A stretch of DNA of 64,000 nucleotides from Pantanalinema rosaneae. GTDB lineage: Bacteria; Cyanobacteriota; Cyanobacteriia; Leptolyngbyales; Leptolyngbyaceae. A program made the position numbers and the translations under genes. Under the pieces are notes generated by a model, which made no database searches, had not been told where the DNA came from, and saw only the letters and a list, made by a program, of their open reading frames with translations. Positions 27,329 to 36,597 of the stretch are shown here, in pieces. The stretch is taken from positions 57,229 through 121,228 of the forward strand of contig NZ_JBLZFZ010000018.1 of the NCBI RefSeq assembly GCF_050753385.1, in the 5' to 3' direction. Numbering within the stretch: position 1 is the first letter of the stretch; the number at the start of each line of letters is the position of its first letter.

Positions 27329-27546
27329 GCCCTCACCCTAGCCCTCTCCCACAGGAGCTACGGTGTACACACAAGTCGAGCCTGACTTCGTTTGCATTCT
27401 TTTAGCCCCCTAAATCCCCCAATTTTGGGGGACTTTGAGCGACTCTGGTTCCCCCCAGAATTGGGGGGTTAGGGGGGCAGAATGCAGGGTCTCCAGGTTA
27501 CAGAGAAGATGTGTGGACACCGTAGCTCCCACAGGAGAGGGAACAA
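27329..27546. repeat. Palindromic repeat P1 interrupted by a MITE
   Basis: The flanks 27329-27357 and 27526-27546, joined with one copy of the duplication removed, reproduce the GCCCTCACCCTAG...GGAGAGGGA hairpin that is intact at 25884-25920. The MITE at 27358-27525 therefore split an existing palindrome at its tip. Confidence 0.8.
27358..27525 (+). mobile_element. Miniature inverted-repeat element (MITE), copy 1
   Basis: A 168-bp non-coding element that begins CTACGGTGTACACACA and ends with TGTGTGGACACCGTAG, its near-perfect reverse complement. Inside are two further hairpins built from CCCCCAATTTTGGGGG and CCCCCCAGAATTGGGGGG. It is flanked by a 12-bp direct repeat CTCCCACAGGAG (27346-27357 and 27526-27537), the expected target duplication. 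Copy 2, in opposite orientation, is at 46875-47040. No transposase is encoded here, so movement would need an enzyme supplied in trans. Confidence 0.85.
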
Positions 27547-27846
27547 AAACTAATCGATTCCGTTCTTTCTGTGGGAGAAAGATGGGTCACAGGAGGTTGC
27601 GAGTTCGTCAACTAGCTTGCTGTCACCCGCCCTCATCGCCTTCAAATCGGATGGTGATATGTCACAATCGTTAGAAGGAAAGCAGACCACGTACCTTTGC
27701 CTACACTGTGTTGTGGCATGAATCGTGGTTACTTGGCAATCGGTACATGCATCATGGCAACTGCCTGACACGCTGCCATTACCTGTAAGGCTCAACTGTT
27801 CGCCGCTTCTAACCTTGGGAACATTCAACCAATCATCCTAGGCTGC
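27547..27846. other. Intergenic region before the kinase-CHASE2 gene
   Basis: About 300 bp with no supported gene. The segment GTGGGAGAAAG near 27571 may be the decayed distal half of repeat P1. The remainder probably holds the kinase promoter; no site was recognised. Confidence 0.35.
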
Positions 27847-30000
27847 ATGTTGGGAATTCTGCTGAACGATCGCTACAAAATTATTCGCGGCTTGGGTAGC
27901 GGCGGTTTTGGGCAAACGTACCTGGCAGAGGATATTCGGCAGCCTGGTCGTCCTCGATGTGTGGTGAAACAATTTCAACCCGCCAGTCAGGATAGTAAGT
28001 TTCTGGCGGTGGCTCGGCGGTTGTTTTTGAATGAGGTGGAAACCCTCAGAAAACTGGGTAGCCACGATCGCATTCCGACACTGCTAGATGACTTCGAGGA
28101 AGATCAACAGTTTTTTCTGGTACAGGAATACATTGAGGGACACCCCTTAAGCGAAGAATTAGCCATCAAGCGCAAACTACCGGAACCCGAGACGATCGCC
28201 TTAATGCGGGATGTGCTGGAAGTTTTGGAGTTTGTGCATCGCCACCATGTTATCCATCGGGATATTAAACCGGGAAATCTGATGCGGCGGCGGCAGGATG
28301 GCAGAATTGTCCTGATTGATTTCGGAGCGGTGAAGGAAATTCAGACCCAACTGACGGCGATCGAGCCGGGGCAAACTAGCCTCACGGTTGGCATTGGCAC
28401 TCAGGGCTATGGTGCCAGTGAACAACTGATGGGCAAGCCCCGCTACAGCAGTGATGTCTATGCTCTGGGGATGACCGCCATTCAAGCTTTGACGGGCATT
28501 CATCCCTCCCAACTCCCCGCTCATCCCGATACGGCGGAAGTGATCTGGCGCGATCGGGCACAGGTTAGCCCCTGGTTAGCCAGCATCCTCGATCGCATGG
28601 TGCGGTTTCACTTCACTTATCGATACCAGTCGGCAACGGAGGTGTTGCGGGCACTGGATCAAACCACTGAAGAACTGGTGACGGAAGCCCCAGTAGATGA
28701 AACGCTCGTGCCTACGACCCTGTTTCCCGAGTATCCTGATCCGGTGGTTGAATCCCCAGAAACTCCGGCGATTGTTGCGCCCAGGCGATGGCATCCAGCA
28801 ACCGTAGCAACTTTAGTTGTAGGAATTGCCAGTGCAATGATGACTGGGTTAGTGGTAGGTCTACGCGAACTGAGTTGGCTCCAACCGCTTGAATTAACGG
28901 TCTATGATCACATGGTACAGTTTGCCCCCGACCCCGGCATCGACTCGCGGTTACTGATTGTGGGCATTACGGAAACGGATATTCAAACACTGCGCCAATT
29001 TCCGATCGCCGATCGCACCCTAGCTCAGTTACTTAAGACGTTGAAAACCTATCAACCTCGGGCGATCGGGGTTGATCTACTGCGGGATATTCCCCAACCA
29101 CCGGGTACTTCAGAGTTACTGACAGAACTTCAGGCTCCCCAGGTGATTTCGATTACAAATTTGGGGGGTGCCGACAATCCGCCCACGCCGCCACCGCCGG
29201 GTGTATCAGCGAAACAGATCGGGTTTAACGATCTGGTGCTGGATCCGGATGGGGTAGTGCGGCGGAATTTAATCTTTGCCGATCATGAAGCCACTTCATT
29301 TCATTCCTTTGCGACCCGACTGGCGTTGCTGTATTTAGCTCAGGAAGAGATTCGCTTCATTGGTGATCCAACGGATCCAGAGCGGGTTACATTGGGAAAA
29401 GCCACGCTGCAACCATTAATGCCCGATTCTGGTGGTTATCAAACGATCGACGATCGGGGCTACCAAATTTTGCTGGATTATCGCAGTCGGCATGTGGCGC
29501 GGCAGGTCAGTTTAGGCGATGTGATGGCAGGCAACGTTGATCCGGAGTGGATTCGGGATAAAGCCGTATTGATTGGCACGACGGCAATTAGTGGCAAGGA
29601 TTTGTTCTTCACTCCCTATAGTGCGGCGGAGACGGAAACCGCCCGGATGCCAGGGGTAATGATTCACGCCCAAATTCTCAGTCAGTTTCTCGGTGCTGCG
29701 TTAGATGGGCAACCCCTATTTTGGTTCTGGTCGAATCAACTGGAAATTTTGTGGATTGGATTCTGGGCAGTGGCTGGCGGCGTATGTGCCTGGTGGTTGC
29801 GCCATCCGATCCTGTTGGCGATCGGGGAAACAATCTTGTTAGTTGGTTTAAGTGGAATGGGATATGGCTTATTTTTGCAACGGGGGTGGGTGCCGATCGC
29901 GGCTCCAGCGATCGCCATTCTGACCACAGGCGGGATTGTGGTTGCCTATCGAGCCTATGGCATGGACAAAGCCGCGATCGGGGATTCAACCAAGGCTTAA
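27847..30000 (+). CDS. Serine/threonine protein kinase with CHASE2 sensor domain
   Basis: A 717-aa transmembrane kinase. The N-terminal Hanks-type kinase (about 10-275) has the glycine loop GLGSGGFGQTYLAED, catalytic HRDIKPGN and DFG (LIDFGAVKE). A transmembrane segment (about 318-338) leads into a CHASE2 domain (about 345-620, LTVYDHMVQFAPDPGIDSRL...VLIGTTAISGKD), predicted to be extracytoplasmic, followed by two or three C-terminal transmembrane helices. The layout, kinase first and sensor last, is found repeatedly in cyanobacteria. The ligand is unknown. Its stop overlaps that of the convergent 294-aa gene. Confidence 0.92.
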   Translation: MLGILLNDRYKIIRGLGSGGFGQTYLAEDIRQPGRPRCVVKQFQPASQDSKFLAVARRLFLNEVETLRKLGSHDRIPTLLDDFEEDQQFFLVQEYIEGHPLSEELAIKRKLPEPETIALMRDVLEVLEFVHRHHVIHRDIKPGNLMRRRQDGRIVLIDFGAVKEIQTQLTAIEPGQTSLTVGIGTQGYGASEQLMGKPRYSSDVYALGMTAIQALTGIHPSQLPAHPDTAEVIWRDRAQVSPWLASILDRMVRFHFTYRYQSATEVLRALDQTTEELVTEAPVDETLVPTTLFPEYPDPVVESPETPAIVAPRRWHPATVATLVVGIASAMMTGLVVGLRELSWLQPLELTVYDHMVQFAPDPGIDSRLLIVGITETDIQTLRQFPIADRTLAQLLKTLKTYQPRAIGVDLLRDIPQPPGTSELLTELQAPQVISITNLGGADNPPTPPPPGVSAKQIGFNDLVLDPDGVVRRNLIFADHEATSFHSFATRLALLYLAQEEIRFIGDPTDPERVTLGKATLQPLMPDSGGYQTIDDRGYQILLDYRSRHVARQVSLGDVMAGNVDPEWIRDKAVLIGTTAISGKDLFFTPYSAAETETARMPGVMIHAQILSQFLGAALDGQPLFWFWSNQLEILWIGFWAVAGGVCAWWLRHPILLAIGETILLVGLSGMGYGLFLQRGWVPIAAPAIAILTTGGIVVAYRAYGMDKAAIGDSTKA

Positions 30001-30881
30001 ATTTCGGCGTAAGCCCGTTCTACCAACCGACGCGCTAGAGTTTGCACACCAGTATGCCGATAGTACTTAACGTTCATATCGAGCAAGGCTCCAACGTAAT
30101 CGGCTTTGTCGTCTGTAAAGTCAATAAAGCCTTTGAGTCCACCGAGCAAACGCTCCCGTGTCACCCCTTTGGAAGCAACGAAGTTAGTCATCCAACCTTT
30201 CACCGAGTCAAAGCTTTGGGTGATGAAGCCTAATTGAGCCGTGGGATTGCCACCGGGAATTAAGTCTTTCACACCATTAAAGGTTTGGTTGCCTGCTAAC
30301 TCCGCCGGATTCGTGCCTTGCAGCATCTCCAACGTTTTACCCGCAAACTCGGGACCTAAGGGAATAATGCCATCGAAGCAAACCAGGGCTGCCATCCGCA
30401 TTAGCGACTCACCACTATAGTCCCCCAGGGCGGCCAGAAAATCTCCCACACTATCGCCAGGGATGCCGTTGATTTGGCAGAAGGCAACAATTTCAGCTAC
30501 CAACTTCACACCCAGGTCAATACTTTGGGCTTTCTCAGGTTTGGGCGTAATGTTTTTCAAAAAGCCAAGAAAGGTATCCTGTCCGATGCGATTGGCTAAT
30601 GCAGCGGTTCCCAACATGCCCGAAGCCGAATCAACCGTGTCATACAGCCACATGGCTCGTTGGTAGCCTTGCGATTTATCGTTATACAACGTGACTGCCC
30701 GTTCGCCAATTTGTTGAATCAGGCTTTCATCGGTTTCACCGGTGACGGTGCGAATGGTGTGATCGAAACCGACAATATTTTGCCATTGCCCAGGTAGCAA
30801 GAAATCCAGGGAATTCAGTGCCATGACTGTAATTCCGCCTTTGGGGAGTTCATCTACCAACTCAAATATTGCTTTGCTCAC
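29997..30881 (-). CDS. Conserved hypothetical protein (294 aa), second gene of a lipoprotein operon
   Basis: A soluble, mostly helical protein with no signal peptide and no motif I can name. Recognisable-looking segments include DFLLPGQWQNIVGFDHTIRTVTG, GLGVKL-like helices and a C-terminal LARRLVERAYAEI. It starts 12 bp after the stop of the lipoprotein gene upstream, so the two are very probably cotranscribed. Its composition matches neighbouring genes, arguing against recent transfer. Function unknown. Confidence 0.7.
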   Translation of the reverse strand: MSKAIFELVDELPKGGITVMALNSLDFLLPGQWQNIVGFDHTIRTVTGETDESLIQQIGERAVTLYNDKSQGYQRAMWLYDTVDSASGMLGTAALANRIGQDTFLGFLKNITPKPEKAQSIDLGVKLVAEIVAFCQINGIPGDSVGDFLAALGDYSGESLMRMAALVCFDGIIPLGPEFAGKTLEMLQGTNPAELAGNQTFNGVKDLIPGGNPTAQLGFITQSFDSVKGWMTNFVASKGVTRERLLGGLKGFIDFTDDKADYVGALLDMNVKYYRHTGVQTLARRLVERAYAEI

Positions 30882-30893
30882 AATTGAGTCTCC

Positions 30894-31406
30894 TTATTTG
30901 AGGCGTTCTAAGCCGTTTAAGTTAAATTTGGCAATCCAGGCTGCTCGATCCTGTGGAGTAAACGATGGATCGCGGGAACTGACTTTGACTTGATAGCGAT
31001 CGTTGACCAGAATCCCCGTGGTATTGCTGCCCTGCTCAACCGTGGGATAGCCGGAAATCTGTTTGGTACTGTTCTGATACTTTGCGGCGGCTGATGGCAC
31101 ACTGCTAGTATCATTAATCGACAGCATGGCAACATTTTTGCCACCCTGGTTGACTTTGTATTCCGCAAAGCCTTTCTTCTCTTGAGCGGGCACAATTTGA
31201 TAACCCGGCACTGATTTCGGGAAGAACTTATTAAATTCACTACCCTGAACTGCGTCTTTGGCAACGGCGGGGGCAGCATCTCGACGGCTCGTTTCCTGTT
31301 GCACCTGGTCATACCGGGATGGGGCTTCGGGCGCACAGGCAGATACCAGCAATAACAAACTGAGAAAAATCGGGGCAAGAATCCTACGCCAACGGGGGGA
31401 AATCAT
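30894..31406 (-). CDS. Putative lipoprotein, first gene of a two-gene operon
   Basis: A 170-aa exported protein. The signal peptide ends in a lipobox (LLLLVSAC), predicting a membrane lipoprotein. The mature part (about 55-165; FFPKSVPGYQIVPAQEKKGFAEY, VAMLSINDTSS, YQVKVSSRD) resembles a small beta-rich domain without catalytic motif. ATG 31406 is preferred over longer starts because AGGAGA lies just upstream and the signal peptide then begins properly. It is followed after 12 bp by the 294-aa gene. Confidence 0.75.
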   Translation of the reverse strand: MISPRWRRILAPIFLSLLLLVSACAPEAPSRYDQVQQETSRRDAAPAVAKDAVQGSEFNKFFPKSVPGYQIVPAQEKKGFAEYKVNQGGKNVAMLSINDTSSVPSAAAKYQNSTKQISGYPTVEQGSNTTGILVNDRYQVKVSSRDPSFTPQDRAAWIAKFNLNGLERLK

Positions 31407-31743
31407 TAATTGTCTCCTGCGACGAAATGGACTTACTCGAATCTTGTCGTAGATTAAGCGATTCTGTAGCAAACTACGCAAAAAATTAAGGTAAACCAGG
31501 ATTTTGCGCGACTACCGCAAGGACGAATTCTAGAATGCCACCCTGACTCGCCTACATCCTATCTAAAGGAATGAGAATGAAATAACTTGAACAACTTTAA
31601 CCTGCTACCTGTACGGGCGCGGCATACCCTGCGGGAAGCCAGCTATGGCAAAGACTTCTGAGGCGATCGCAAAGACTTTTTACCGAATGCCACGCCCCTA
31701 CGCCAAGCATTACACTTGAATAAATCCCCGTTCCTTAGGAAGC
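31407..31743. other. Intergenic region containing a diverged dispersed repeat
   Basis: About 340 bp. The part next to the lipoprotein gene is likely its promoter. The stretch 31608-31703 is a diverged relative of the 130-bp repeat (listed separately). Nothing else was recognised. Confidence 0.4.
31608..31703 (-). repeat. Dispersed repeat, diverged copy C
   Basis: It retains CCTGTACGGG, a GGCAAAGAC block (duplicated here as GCAAAGACTT), TACCGAATGCCA and GCCCCTAC, in the order and orientation of copy B (48045-48176), but the GCCGAATG half is altered. It is best read as a degenerate member of the same family. Confidence 0.5.
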
Positions 31744-32034
31744 TTACGATCGTGACTGGATATAGTCAGCCACCATATTCCTCAGCTCTTGGATACTGGC
31801 AGTCAGCGTAGCGATCTGTTCTCTGTTCGCTTCAATCTGGTGAGTATGGGCTTCAATCTGTCGAGTATTTGCTTCAATTTGTTGGGCGTTGACAGTCTGT
31901 TGGGCGCTAATGCGGTCTAAGTTGGCATTAATACGGCTGAACTCGTTATCGTGCCGGACACTAGCAGTAGCGAGTTCCAGCATTAGAGCCTCAATGCGAT
32001 CGAGGCGGCTACCATTCTCATTCCCTTGAGACAT
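31744..32034 (-). CDS. Small coiled-coil protein (96 aa)
   Basis: The central part (about 40-80) is made of near-heptad repeats, NAQQIEANTRQIEAHTHQIEANREQ, and predicts a continuous coiled coil. The N-terminus SRLDRIEALMLELATASVRHD and C-terminal IQELRNMVADYIQ are also helical. Similar short coiled-coil proteins are common and uncharacterised in filamentous cyanobacteria. It has normal codon use and stands alone. Confidence 0.6.
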   Translation of the reverse strand: MSQGNENGSRLDRIEALMLELATASVRHDNEFSRINANLDRISAQQTVNAQQIEANTRQIEAHTHQIEANREQIATLTASIQELRNMVADYIQSRS

Positions 32035-32117
32035 TGCTTGACAATTTGGTATAGGGTAATTGACTTACTGTGGCTGAATTTTAGCGTTAATTTTGCTCAA
32101 TTTATCAGATTTTGCGG

Positions 32118-32534
32118 TTAACGATCGGCTAATTTTTTCAACGATCGTACCCCTACCCAACCGAGCAAACTACCGACAAAGTAAGCTGGAAAATCTGACA
32201 ACGAAAAGGTATTTCCTAATACTAAGCGTCCGGGTAAAGTAGTCCGAATCGCTTGCAAAAATGGCGGTGTCCAAAGTTGCAGGAATTCGATCGCACAGGT
32301 GGCGAGACAAACGGCGATCGCTACTTTAGCAATGGAAAATTTGGGAAACAGAAAGATCACTAATAAAATCCAAAACATCTCATAGGCAACGCTCCCGAAA
32401 AAATCACCCAATCCTGCCTGGGTTGCCTGGGAAAACCGAATGAAATAGCCCAATGGCACAATTACGATCATGCTGATTAGCAGAATCAGGCGATAGCGAA
32501 AATCAGGATGATAGGGAGAAAGCGGAAAAGTCAT
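32118..32534 (-). CDS. DUF2809 membrane protein
   Basis: A 138-aa protein with about four transmembrane helices. The DUF2809 pattern is visible: an N-terminal helix with RFSQ, GDFFGSVAYEMFWILL, AIEFLQLWTPPFLQAIRTTLPGR and the C-terminal LVLGNTFSLSDFPAYFVG. No biochemical role is established for the family. The start ATG overlaps the stop of the upstream aldo/keto reductase gene (ATGA), so translation is probably coupled. Confidence 0.82.
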   Translation of the reverse strand: MTFPLSPYHPDFRYRLILLISMIVIVPLGYFIRFSQATQAGLGDFFGSVAYEMFWILLVIFLFPKFSIAKVAIAVCLATCAIEFLQLWTPPFLQAIRTTLPGRLVLGNTFSLSDFPAYFVGSLLGWVGVRSLKKLADR

Positions 32535-33718
32535 GTGGATTGTTGGGATAATCGTCGGAGTTCCTGTCCCCCCAATAATTCATGGGTTTCTATTAGGAAT
32601 TGAGGAATTTTATCGGCATGGGGACTTTGGCTTAAACAAGCTTGCAAGGCAGCGGAATCAATATCAGTTGCCTGGACACCGGGAAACCAATGACCGCCAT
32701 TTCCCAGTAGGCTGTAACGCATTTTGGCATAATCAACCATGTCATAGGCGATCGCTAAATTGCGTAACCACAAAATCACTCGAAGATTCAAGCCACCCGG
32801 AGTTTGATCGACCGGAGGTAATCCGACATGCCAGGTGTGATACCAGTCTGCTCCTAACCGCTCGATCGCGGCTTGTTCTAAACGCTGCAAAATGCTCGGT
32901 AAAATTTCATCGGCACGATCGAGCCAAGCCAAGGTTTTCAGATGTTCATCAAAATTCTGGGGATTGGCAGCACCGATACTTAACGTATGAACTTGGGGAT
33001 GATTTAAACAAAACAAATCATTAAAAACGATCGGGCTTAGTGGTTCACATAATTCTACTAAGCGAGGTGGAGGATTAAATAACAGCCCACCTTTCTCCGT
33101 AGGGCTAATAATAAATACCCCCATGTCGTGCCGATTCGCTGCTTCGATCGCTGCCCAATTAGTTTGATTAATGTAGTACCAATGGAGATTGACATAATCA
33201 AATTGATCAGTGGCGATCGCCTGCACAATTACCTCCGTTGGCGCATGGGTCGAGAACCCCACAAAGCGAATTTTGCCTGCTTTTTGAAACTGTCGGACTA
33301 CTTCTAAACAGCCACCCGGTTTTACCGTCCAATCGATTAATTCGGGGGTGTTAATGCCATGAATGCCTAATAGATCGACATAGGGGAGTTGCAAATTTGC
33401 CAGGGAAGTTTCTAGCTTAGAGCGAAACTTTTCCGGGTCGGGTTCTGGCGATACTTTGGTTTGCACAATCAAGCGATCGCGGGGAAATTGCGGTAATACT
33501 TGCCCCAACTGTAATTCTGAACTCCCATAGCCGCGTGCCGTTTCAATGTGATTAATCCCCACGTCCAGCGATCGGTAGATTGTTGCCGCTAAATTTTCCT
33601 GGTTGTCAGCCGGGATGTCTGAGAGCGGGACATCCTGCCACTTGTACTGATACCGCATTCCCCCACAGGAGAACACTGGCATCTGTAATTCAGTTCGTCC
33701 AAACCGTCGATATTGCAT
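32531..33718 (-). CDS. Aldo/keto reductase family oxidoreductase
   Basis: A 395-aa protein. The AKR barrel covers about 1-280; the catalytic set is readable as the Tyr in HIETARGYGSSE, the Lys in LIVQTKV and the His in LGIHGINTPE. The C-terminal 110 residues are an extra helical domain; the [4Fe-4S] Cys motifs seen in some relatives are absent. The substrate is unknown, with NADPH the likely cofactor. The gene overlaps the downstream DUF2809 gene by 4 bp. Confidence 0.88.
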   Translation of the reverse strand: MQYRRFGRTELQMPVFSCGGMRYQYKWQDVPLSDIPADNQENLAATIYRSLDVGINHIETARGYGSSELQLGQVLPQFPRDRLIVQTKVSPEPDPEKFRSKLETSLANLQLPYVDLLGIHGINTPELIDWTVKPGGCLEVVRQFQKAGKIRFVGFSTHAPTEVIVQAIATDQFDYVNLHWYYINQTNWAAIEAANRHDMGVFIISPTEKGGLLFNPPPRLVELCEPLSPIVFNDLFCLNHPQVHTLSIGAANPQNFDEHLKTLAWLDRADEILPSILQRLEQAAIERLGADWYHTWHVGLPPVDQTPGGLNLRVILWLRNLAIAYDMVDYAKMRYSLLGNGGHWFPGVQATDIDSAALQACLSQSPHADKIPQFLIETHELLGGQELRRLSQQST

Positions 33719-33824
33719 TCAACTTGCGATCACGAAAGTAAATTGTCCTCCTTTAGTGTAAATCCGTTAATTTCTTCCAATCGCACTCTGCACCCAGCAC
33801 TCCGCATTGGTTCGATCGCTCCAA

Positions 33825-35030
33825 TTACCGTTCCTGTAACCACTGAAGATGCTTCGGGAGTAAGGTATGCAAGTCGTAGCGATCGACGATCGTTTGTCGA
33901 GCATTGGCGCGGATCTGAGCCATGCGATCGCGGTTTTCCAAAGCTTCATCCAAGCGATCGCAGATCTCCTCAGGGGAAAAGAAGTCCACCAGCAGACCGT
34001 TGTAATTGTCCTCAATCACTTCCTGTACCGGAGCCGTTTTAGACGCGACCAGTAGACATCCCGCCGACATCGACTCCAGCATCGACCAGGACAACACAAA
34101 CGGACGGGTCAGGTATACATGGGCAGAGGAAGCCTGTAGCACCTGAAGATATTGGTTGTAAGGTAATAGTCCAGTAAAGTGGAGCCGGGATAAATCGAGC
34201 GGCAAGGTTTCTAACATCAATTGCTTGTAGGTTTTGCCATCGGGGAGAGATTTGCCATACGCCACCCGATCTTCACCCACGACGACCACATGACAATTGG
34301 GACGACGTTTTTGTAATAGGGAAACGGCTTGCATAAACTGAGGAAACCCCCGATAGGGTTCCATGCCGCGCCCCACGTAGGTAATCAGTTCATCGACCTC
34401 GGACAAATCAAGATTAATCGATGGCAAAACTAACTTGGCTCCTGGTTGGGGCTGAAAGAAATTGGTATCCACGCCATCATGCAACACCGTAATCTTGCTC
34501 TGGAGTTCCTTAGGAAACTGCTGATGCTGCCAGCCTGTAGGCGATAGACCCCGATCGCAGTTGGTCACATCCAATAAAATCGAGGCATTCTGAATTCTCA
34601 CCCAGGCTTCATCATCGGCACTCAAGGGTTGCGCCGGATCAAAATCGGCATCCGACCCGTGGGCATGATAAAACCACTCAAAATAACAGCGCAAATCGGT
34701 GGTTGGAAACACATCTTTAATAAACAACCCACTACCCCACCCGGAATGGGCATACACCACATCCGGCACAAATCCCTTTGCCTTTAATGCCGTTGCCATG
34801 CGATACACTGCCTGACCTTCCAGCACCGCATTTTCCAGCGATCGCACATAGCGATGGGTTTGGGGATTGGCTTGCCGCGAGGGTGCATAAATCGCTTTAA
34901 TTACCCCCGGAATCGAACCTTCTCGGCGTTTCGTACCGAAAATGACCTGATTGTCGGGTTGTTGTGCCAACACAGTGGCTAAATGACGAAATTGCGCCGG
35001 AAAGTTAGAGTGCAAAAATAAAATCCGCAT
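33825..35030 (-). CDS. Glycosyltransferase family 4 protein
   Basis: A 401-aa GT-B type glycosyltransferase. It opens with MRILFLHSNFPAQFRHLA and has the two-domain GT4 layout. The C-terminal donor-binding part includes YVGRGMEPYRGFPQFMQA, VVVVGEDRVAYG and the loop LSWSMLESMSAGCLLVASKTAPVQEVI with its EX7E-like acidic pair. It probably adds a sugar during polysaccharide or glycolipid synthesis; acceptor and donor are unknown. It is monocistronic in appearance. Confidence 0.88.
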   Translation of the reverse strand: MRILFLHSNFPAQFRHLATVLAQQPDNQVIFGTKRREGSIPGVIKAIYAPSRQANPQTHRYVRSLENAVLEGQAVYRMATALKAKGFVPDVVYAHSGWGSGLFIKDVFPTTDLRCYFEWFYHAHGSDADFDPAQPLSADDEAWVRIQNASILLDVTNCDRGLSPTGWQHQQFPKELQSKITVLHDGVDTNFFQPQPGAKLVLPSINLDLSEVDELITYVGRGMEPYRGFPQFMQAVSLLQKRRPNCHVVVVGEDRVAYGKSLPDGKTYKQLMLETLPLDLSRLHFTGLLPYNQYLQVLQASSAHVYLTRPFVLSWSMLESMSAGCLLVASKTAPVQEVIEDNYNGLLVDFFSPEEICDRLDEALENRDRMAQIRANARQTIVDRYDLHTLLPKHLQWLQER

Positions 35031-35199
35031 AGGTGCTACCGTTGCCAGGTGTTAGTTTGCCGCAGGCGATTCACGGGTCGTCAGTGACTAGGGTTAGCGG
35101 TGTATTCATCCACAATGTACGCTGGACTTCCCTAAATCACCAATCCCTTCCTCACTGATCTACGGTGTAGCACCCAGTTTTATGCAACTCCAGCAAATT

Positions 35200-36114
35200 T
35201 TAGATAACAGTTCGGCTCAACTTACCAATCCACTCTTGCAGTAACGGATTCACCAACTCCGGCGCTTCATCTTGAGGACAATGACCCACACCTTCTAGCG
35301 GAATAAACGCCTGCACCTGGGGAAAGTTTGCCAAGTTTTGTCCTAACGCGATCGGTTCCCAGGGATCATCCGTTCCCCACATCAATACGGCTGGACAGGG
35401 TAAAACCTCTAATAAATCTTCTGGTAAAGGACCTTGGGAGTAGCCTGTAAATGCCAGAAACACATCGGCAGCCCCCGGATCAGAGGCAGGAACCATAAGT
35501 AAATCGATTAATTCATCGGTGACTGCTTCGGCGCGGATATAGGCTTTTAGGAGAATCTTACGCACCGTTTCCGGTCGGGCAATTTGCTTGAAGAAGGCTC
35601 GCCCGATCGCGGGAAACTTCAAAATCTGCTGAAGTAATGGCGCTCCTAATTGCTTATACCAGGTTTGGGTGGCGCGACGACGATCGTGGAGGAGCCGCAA
35701 GGAACAGTTAATCATCGCGATCCCTTTGACCCAATCTGGAGCCACGATCGCGGCTTGCATCGCCACAATACAGCCGATCGAGTTACCGACCAATACAACG
35801 GGTTCACCGACTACTTCTCGACAAAAATCAGCAATCTGCTGTCCCCAAGTGTCAAAGGTGTACTCCGTTCCATCCCCAGGCTTCGGTTTTGCCGACCCCC
35901 CGAAGCCAATCAAGTCCAGGGCATACACCCGATGGGTTTCTGCTAGAACTGGCAAATTTTTCCGCCAATGTCCTAGCGAAGCCCCGAAGCCATGAATTAA
36001 GACAACGGCAGTTCCCTGCTGTCCCTGGGTTTGATAGGTAATGGGAAATCCGCGCCAGTGCCAAAGCTGGGTGGCTGGAGCCACAGAATCGAGGGAGAAT
36101 GTCGGAGATGCCAT
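35200..36114 (-). CDS. Alpha/beta hydrolase
   Basis: A 304-aa alpha/beta-fold hydrolase. The oxyanion region is HGFGASLGHWR, the nucleophile elbow GNSIGC, and the catalytic His lies in GVGHCPQDE; an acid residue follows GTDDPWEP. Similar proteins are encoded in all cyanobacteria and plants, often described as pheophytinase- or epoxide-hydrolase-like, but the substrate is not predictable. ATG 36114 is preferred to the in-frame TTG at 36126. Confidence 0.87.
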   Translation of the reverse strand: MASPTFSLDSVAPATQLWHWRGFPITYQTQGQQGTAVVLIHGFGASLGHWRKNLPVLAETHRVYALDLIGFGGSAKPKPGDGTEYTFDTWGQQIADFCREVVGEPVVLVGNSIGCIVAMQAAIVAPDWVKGIAMINCSLRLLHDRRRATQTWYKQLGAPLLQQILKFPAIGRAFFKQIARPETVRKILLKAYIRAEAVTDELIDLLMVPASDPGAADVFLAFTGYSQGPLPEDLLEVLPCPAVLMWGTDDPWEPIALGQNLANFPQVQAFIPLEGVGHCPQDEAPELVNPLLQEWIGKLSRTVI

Positions 36115-36597
36115 AAATCTTGACAAAAGTTAATAACCTCTTCTCAATCCTACATCGTACTGAAATGAACCAAGACCAGGGAGGGCAGTCAGTTCGGATT
36201 TCCCTACCGAAATGAGTCGAAATCTCTAGCTTGCCAAAAATAGGTAATTATCCTTAAACTCTGACTACAAAATTATCCTTGGCTTACGATGGACAGTAAT
36301 TCTACCGTCAAACTATCCCAAAGTTTCCTGACTCGGCAAGATCCATAGCCCCCCATAACAGGTCAAAAGCCCATCAATACTAGCCTGGCGGATTTAACGA
36401 TGAATTTCTGTCTTTAGGGTGTCGTGAACCCTGAATCCTGTAATTACTCTGAATGTCACGGTGGGACTGTCCCACAGGAATCAGGGTCAGTTCAATTCAT
36501 CGCTTATTCTGGTTAGACAACAACCCTAACCTCCTATGGCGCTATTAACGGTTGCTTTTGAAATTGTTCATAAGTTTCATATTGACGAGGTGAAGGT
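36115..36597. other. Divergent intergenic region before the GT4 gene
   Basis: About 480 bp between divergent genes; contains short inverted repeats (for example GGTGGGACTGTCCCAC around 36460) and a good GAGGTGAAGG ribosome-binding site just before 36598. No RNA gene or known operator was recognised. Confidence 0.4.
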
